A stretch of 55,797 bases of DNA from contig NZ_WHPN01000283.1 in assembly GCF_009735685.1 (NCBI RefSeq), forward strand, positions 20,444-76,240, read 5' to 3'. The notes beneath the pieces were generated by a model that saw only the letters and a list, made by a program, of their open reading frames with translations, was not told the DNA's origin and searched no databases. Position numbers and translations under genes: made by a program. This DNA is from Streptomyces lycii (lineage in GTDB: Bacteria > Actinomycetota > Actinomycetes > Streptomycetales > Streptomycetaceae). Positions 51,780 through 55,797 of this stretch are shown piece after piece. Numbering within the stretch: position 1 is the first letter of the stretch; every line of letters starts with the position of its first letter.

Positions 51780-52511
51780 ATGGGCAGGAGCCGCAGAACA
51801 ATTCCGGAGGAGCTTCTGTTGCTCGCCCTGGACCCGGCCACGGGTACCACGGCGCAGCCGCAGTCGCTCGACCTCGGCCTGGCCGGGGCACAGCTAGTGG
51901 AGCTGGCTCTGGCAGGACGGATAGCCCCAGACGGGGATCGTATCGCCGTGGTGCTGCCACGGCCGACAGGAGATCCGACACTGGACTCCGCACTGGAGCT
52001 GTTGCGCCGTCGTGGCAGCCCGGTACGGGCGGTCCACTGGATCGGCGGGCCCCGGCTGGGGCTGCGCCAGACGTATCTCACGCATCTGGAGCGGTGCGGC
52101 ATGGTGCATGCCGTGGCCGGTCAGATGTGCGGGGTGCTGCCGACGACGCGCTATCAGGCGACGGAGACGGCGATCAGCCGGGAGATCAGGAACCGGCTGG
52201 ACAACGCGATCCGCACCGGCGTACCGCCGGACCCGCGGACCGCGGCGCTCGCCGCGCTGGCCCATGCGGTCGGTCTCGGCAAGCACCTCTACCCGGGCAA
52301 CGAGGGGCGGTCCTCCCGCTCGAGGCTCCGGGACCTCATCAGGCACGATCCGATGGGCGGGCTCGTCGCGCACGCCGTGATGGACGTGCAGAACGGCGCG
52401 GCGGCGCAGCCACGGCGATCGGCCCCGGCCCGGGGAGGCGCAGGCGATCCCGCGGGCGTCCCGGTGCAGAGCCGGCGCGGCGGTGTGGCCGCCCGGGCCG
52501 TGGCCCACTAG
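51780..52511 (+). CDS. GPP34 (GOLPH3-like) family protein
   Basis: 243 residues, GPP34 fold: IPEELLLLALDP, LDLGLAGAQLVELALAGRI, DGDRIAVV and TRYQATETAISREIRNRLDNAI. Eukaryotic GOLPH3 binds phosphoinositides and glycosyltransferases; the bacterial role is unknown, and in Streptomyces such genes often lie by developmental regulators. ATG 51780 has GGGGAGG. It is divergent from the carboxypeptidase gene. The last about 40 residues are Arg/Ala/Gly-rich. Confidence 0.88.
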   Translation: MGRSRRTIPEELLLLALDPATGTTAQPQSLDLGLAGAQLVELALAGRIAPDGDRIAVVLPRPTGDPTLDSALELLRRRGSPVRAVHWIGGPRLGLRQTYLTHLERCGMVHAVAGQMCGVLPTTRYQATETAISREIRNRLDNAIRTGVPPDPRTAALAALAHAVGLGKHLYPGNEGRSSRSRLRDLIRHDPMGGLVAHAVMDVQNGAAAQPRRSAPARGGAGDPAGVPVQSRRGGVAARAVAH

Positions 52512-52944
52512 TTCCCAATTTCCTCAGTTCCCCCGTCCCGGTCTCCGGGACCCGACAGAGCGAGGCAGGTCCACAGCAGCGCGACGAGTGGCGGCAGGCC
52601 GCTCGTCTCCGGTTCCTTCCGGCCGTATCGCAGGTCAGTCCCCACCGACCGGTCCGGGAGCCGCAGAAGCGCGAGGAGGCGTGCGGGCCCCGGGACGGAG
52701 CCGGCACGCCTCCTCCGCGCGCCCGAACACGGCGCGGCGTCCGTACGCGCACCGGCCCCGGCCGCCACCCGGCCCCGGCCACCGTCCGGCGCGGGCCGCC
52801 GCGTCGCCCCGGGCCCCGGCAGCCCGCCCCCGGATCGCCACGCGTGCTCACCGGGCAACCGTGTGTGGCCGTTTCCCAGCGCCGGAGTGGTCCGGGCTGG
52901 CAGGCTGTTGGACAAACAGCGGTACAAGTCGGAGGTGCTGCCTC
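52512..52944. other. Spacer before the second XRE gene
   Basis: 433 bp, mostly GC-rich without a supported gene. At the right end, GCTGTT (52904-52909) and AACAGC (52915-52920) form an inverted repeat around GGACA, about 25 bp before the XRE start, next to a TACAAG -10-like hexamer. It is a likely promoter/operator. Confidence 0.5.
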
Positions 52945-53802
52945 GTGGCGTCCAACGTCAATCCCACCGTCAGAAGACGGCGGTTGGGTCAGGAGCTGCG
53001 CCGGCTCCGCGAGCAGAAGGGCATGACGGCCGAGGCGGTCGCCGAGCGGCTGCTGGTGTCCCAGTCGAAGATCAGCCGGCTGGAGAACGGCCGTCGCAGC
53101 ATCAGCCAGCGCGACGTCCGGGACCTCTGCGGGGTCTACGAGGTCGAGGACCACCGCATCGTCGACTCGCTGATGAACATGGCCAAGGAGTCCCGCCAGC
53201 AGGGCTGGTGGCACGCCTTCGGCGACATTCCGTACAGCGTCTACATCGGGCTGGAGACGGACGCGACCTCGGTCCGCAACTACGAGTCGCTGCTCGTCCC
53301 GGGACTGCTCCAGACCCGGGAGTACGCGGAGGCCGTGCTCGCCGGCATGGAGCCCGAGGCGACCGCGGCGGACAACGCCAAGCGGGTCGGCGTCCGGATG
53401 AAGCGCCAGGAGCGGATCAGCGACCCGGCGTCGCCGCTGCGGTTCTGGGCGGTGGTCGACGAGTCGGCGCTGCGCCGGGTCGTCGGCGACCGGCGCATCA
53501 TGCGGGAGCAGCTGGAGCATCTGGTCGAGCTGAGCCACCAGCCGCACGTGACGGTGCAGGTGCTGCCGTACGCGGTGGGCGCGCACCCGGGCATGGTCGG
53601 CACCTTCTCGCTGCTGGAGTTCTCCGACACGGCCGACTCCAGCGTGGTCTATCTCGAAGGGGCCACGAGCGACCTGTATCTCGAGAAGCACACCGAGGTG
53701 CAGCACTACAGCGTCATGTACGAGCATCTGCGGGCCCAGGCGCTCAATCCCGACCACACGCGCCGGTTCATGGCCGATGTGGCCAAGGAGTACGCCCGCT
53801 GA
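52945..53802 (+). CDS. XRE-family regulator with DUF5753
   Basis: 285 residues. HTH (LGQELRRLREQKGMTAEAVAERLLVSQSKISRLENGRRSIS, residues about 12-52) and DUF5753 (YESLLVPGLLQTREYAEAVLAG; VTVQVLPYAVGAHPGMVGTFSLLEF). GTG 52945 follows GGAGG at spacing 10. A DUF397 gene follows after 249 bp rather than overlapping, so the pair has separate control. Confidence 0.93.
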   Translation: MASNVNPTVRRRRLGQELRRLREQKGMTAEAVAERLLVSQSKISRLENGRRSISQRDVRDLCGVYEVEDHRIVDSLMNMAKESRQQGWWHAFGDIPYSVYIGLETDATSVRNYESLLVPGLLQTREYAEAVLAGMEPEATAADNAKRVGVRMKRQERISDPASPLRFWAVVDESALRRVVGDRRIMREQLEHLVELSHQPHVTVQVLPYAVGAHPGMVGTFSLLEFSDTADSSVVYLEGATSDLYLEKHTEVQHYSVMYEHLRAQALNPDHTRRFMADVAKEYAR

Positions 53803-53858
53803 AGACCGGGTAAGGCCATTTGCGATCAGCTTTCGATCGCTACCTGACAGGTATAGGT

Positions 53859-53874
53859 CATGCCAATTGACATG
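53859..53874. promoter_or_regulatory. 16-bp imperfect palindrome before the DUF397 gene
   Basis: CATGCCAATTGACATG is palindromic except for one mismatched pair. It lies in an AT-rich stretch (53820-53900) between the XRE gene and its DUF397 partner, just after GGTATAGGT. A possible binding site for the XRE regulator. Confidence 0.45.
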
Positions 53875-54051
53875 GTGCCGGGGCAAGATACACCGCGCAC
53901 CAACCCTCGCGGACGAGATCACGGCATATGCCATCCGGTTGAGTGAATGCGTCTGCCCTACGGGCGAGTTGCCCCGTAGCGTCGATCACGCCTCGAAGCC
54001 CCCTGGGCGACGGGGAGTTCCATTCAACCGCAGATCCACCGGGAGCTGATC

Positions 54052-54255
54052 ATGGCAGAACATGGCATTACCGAGGTCTGGAAGAAGTCGTCCTACTCCG
54101 GAGCCAACGGCCAGTGCGTCGAAGTGGCCGCCCGGGTCCCCGGCAGCGTCTCCGTGCGCGACTCCAAGGACACCGGCCGCCCCGCTCTGAGCTTCTCGGA
54201 GTGCTCCTGGGAGGCCTTCCTCTCGGAGATCGACCGGGGCGTCACCGGCCGCTGA
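54052..54255 (+). CDS. DUF397 protein
   Basis: 67 residues: VWKKSSYSGANGQCVEVA, VSVRDSK, RPALSFSECSWEAFLSEI. ATG 54052 has GGGAG upstream. Small partner of the preceding XRE-DUF5753 regulator. Confidence 0.93.
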   Translation: MAEHGITEVWKKSSYSGANGQCVEVAARVPGSVSVRDSKDTGRPALSFSECSWEAFLSEIDRGVTGR

Positions 54256-54593
54256 GCGTCCGGCGTCCGCGGAGTCCCGCAGGCCCGGGTACGCGCACCG
54301 ATCACCCGCACCGCCGCATCCCCGAACTGAGCCCTCTCGACTGGCCCGCCGTCCCGGCCGAGGGGGCTCGGCCCTGCCCCGCGCCGACCCCGGGACCCCG
54401 CCCCGTGCGGGGCCCGCCCCTGCGGGACCCGCCCTGGCCCGTGCGGGACCCCCCCGTGCCGGACCCGGCCTGCCCTGCACGGGGTCCGGGCTTCCCCGTG
54501 CCGGAGCCGGCCCCCTGCCCCGTGCCGGACCCGCCGCCGGCCCGTGCCGGACCCGCCGCCGGCCCGTGGCGCCGGCCGCTCCCCGGTCCGCTC
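54256..54593. other. Repeat-rich spacer between convergent genes
   Basis: 338 bp made largely of CCCGTGC(C/G)GG(A/G)CC(C/G)-type units from about 54400 to 54580, including two adjacent copies of CCCGTGCCGGACCCGCCG. The units can fold into many GC hairpins, which may serve as a terminator for both convergent genes. No gene seen. Confidence 0.55.
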
Positions 54594-55709
54594 TCACGCC
54601 CGCGGGTAGCGGGCCAGCCAGCCCGGGGACGAGGCCGCCGGGCCGTGCAGCGCCGGGCCCTGCGTCATCTCCATCGAGAAGTCGTCCGCCAGCTCCAGAA
54701 TCGTCGGCCGTCCCTCCAGCTCGGCCAGCCAGCCCGGCGGCAGCGCGGTCTCGCCGTGCAGCACCCCGAGGAGATGGCCGCAGACGGAACCGGCGGCGGC
54801 CGAGGCCCCGCTGTGGTTGACCGCGAGCAGCAGCCCGTGCCGTACGTCCTCGGCGACGAGCGCGCAGTACAGCCCGATGGCCAGCGCGTCGGCCGCGGTG
54901 CGGCCCTCGCCCAGCGACTCCACCCGGGCGGCGCTCGGCAACCCCTGCCGCACGGCGCCCAGCGCCCGCTTCAGCCCGTCCATCGTCTCCTCGTGCCCCG
55001 GCCGCGTCGCGAGCTGGACGAGCGCCTGCTGCACCGCGTTGTCCAGGGTGTCGCCGCGCGCCAGACCGTGCACGACGACCGCGTACGCCCCCGGCGCGAG
55101 ACAACCGGTCGGGGCGCCGTGGGTCTGCGCCGCGCACTCCACCGCGAGCTGGAAGACCAACTGCGGCTCCCAGCCCACCAGCAGGCCGAACGGCGCCGAG
55201 CGGGTCACCGCGCCGCTGCCGTCCGCCCCCGGGTTCTTCGGCCGGCTGAGGGTGCCCATGACCTCGTCGCCGAACCCGGCCAGACAGGCGCGGTCGGGCT
55301 CGCGGCGCGCGTAGAGCCACTCCTCCCGGGCCAGCCACCCGTCGTCCTTGCGGCGCTCGTCGGGACCCCACTCGTGCTGGGTCGCGGCCCACCGCAGATA
55401 CGCCCGGTGCAGATCGGTCGGCGGGTGCCAGGCACCGGTGTCCCGCCGCACCTGCGCCCGTATCAGCCCGTCGACGGTGAACAGGGTGAGCTGGGTGCCG
55501 TCGGTTATCGCGCCGCGCCGCCCGAAGGCGGGGACCAGGTCCGTGATGCCGTTCGGGCCGTGGGCCGTGCGGATGTCGGCCAGCGAGTCGGAGGCGACAC
55601 CGGCGCCGAGGGCGTCACCGACGGCGCCGCCGAGCAGACAGCCGCGTACCCGGCTGCGGAAGTCCTGCTGTTCGGCGCGGCCCCAGACGGCCGTGCTCAC
55701 TCCGCTCAC
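54594..55709 (-). CDS. ADP-ribosylglycohydrolase-fold protein, probably inactive
   Basis: 371 residues, all-helical ARH family: GCLLGGAVGDALGAG near the N-terminus, then TDGTQLTLFT (69-78) where active members have TDDTQM, and NHSGASAAAGSVCGHLLG (298-315) where active relatives have NHSGDSDSTG. The acidic metal ligands therefore look replaced. GTG 55709 has GGGAGGAAA upstream. In active relatives the enzyme removes ADP-ribose from proteins; here a binding or regulatory role is more likely. Confidence 0.85.
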   Translation of the reverse strand: MSGVSTAVWGRAEQQDFRSRVRGCLLGGAVGDALGAGVASDSLADIRTAHGPNGITDLVPAFGRRGAITDGTQLTLFTVDGLIRAQVRRDTGAWHPPTDLHRAYLRWAATQHEWGPDERRKDDGWLAREEWLYARREPDRACLAGFGDEVMGTLSRPKNPGADGSGAVTRSAPFGLLVGWEPQLVFQLAVECAAQTHGAPTGCLAPGAYAVVVHGLARGDTLDNAVQQALVQLATRPGHEETMDGLKRALGAVRQGLPSAARVESLGEGRTAADALAIGLYCALVAEDVRHGLLLAVNHSGASAAAGSVCGHLLGVLHGETALPPGWLAELEGRPTILELADDFSMEMTQGPALHGPAASSPGWLARYPRA

Positions 55710-55797
55710 TGGTTTCCTCCCGGTTGCGCGCGGGCGGTCCTCGTCATGGCGTCCGCCCGTCCCGTCGTCACGGCCCCCGCGCGTCCTGCCCCCCTCC

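Noticed and set aside
52508..52927. Minus-strand 139-codon frame between GPP34 and XRE genes
   Set aside because: R/G/P/A-rich, no ribosome binding site, and it overlaps the likely XRE promoter.

Overview
The window is very GC-rich actinobacterial DNA with GTG starts, GGAGG-type ribosome binding sites, many 4-bp stop/start overlaps and rare TTA codons. XRE-DUF5753/DUF397 pairs, an AfsQ1/Q2-like two-component system, a PknG-type kinase and a CebR-type operator all fit Streptomyces or a close relative such as Kitasatospora. All calls come from reading the sequence; nothing was searched against a database.

Region 1 (53-17060) is best read as a small-peptide biosynthetic gene cluster that I do not recognise. 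It encodes a stand-alone adenylation-thiolation NRPS protein, a type II thioesterase, an MFS exporter, an S9 peptidase, two ATP-grasp ligases, a Phytanoyl-CoA-dioxygenase-type Fe/2OG oxygenase (with a TTA codon), an unusual fusion of an IS110-transposase-like N-terminal domain to a cytosolic NodB deacetylase, an alditol-oxidase-like flavoenzyme and an SDR. An XRE-type regulator with TPR-like repeats sits in the middle. A GGCAATAT / GGCAA-based motif occurs in all three AT-rich promoter regions (4415-4448, 11600-11625, 17114-17140) and nowhere else that I noticed, so it is a candidate operator. The intergenic gaps are filled with degenerate minisatellite repeats. A tRNA-Arg(CCT) with a strong hairpin follows immediately (17232-17351).

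Region 2 (17584-26514) has a DUF1707 protein, an alpha/beta hydrolase, a membrane acyltransferase, an AfsQ1/AfsQ2-like two-component system with a GerMN-like lipoprotein, an SGNH lipoprotein and an M1 metallopeptidase. The acyltransferase and SGNH genes carry the same array of five 11-bp units exactly 60 bp before their start codons. This suggests a response-regulator regulon and a split OafA-like O-acylation module.

Region 3 (26625-34503) holds a two-gene conflict-type system, a trypsin-co-occurring (Trypco2-like) protein followed by a trypsin/STAND-NTPase/repeat protein. It also holds an anti-sigma-like kinase, an XRE/DUF397 pair, two gene remnants (one broken by a 23-bp repeat expansion), a HAD hydrolase and a DUF4287 protein.

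Region 4 (34761-55709) is mostly conserved-looking: an AA10 LPMO behind a perfect CebR box, a HelD/HelR-like RNA polymerase motor ATPase, a pknG-glnX-like-substrate-binding-lipoprotein operon (pknG with a TTA codon), a large polytopic membrane protein, a giant D-Ala-D-Ala carboxypeptidase with an ~800-residue cytosolic tail, a GPP34 protein, a second XRE/DUF397 pair, and an ADP-ribosylglycohydrolase homologue whose metal ligands look lost.
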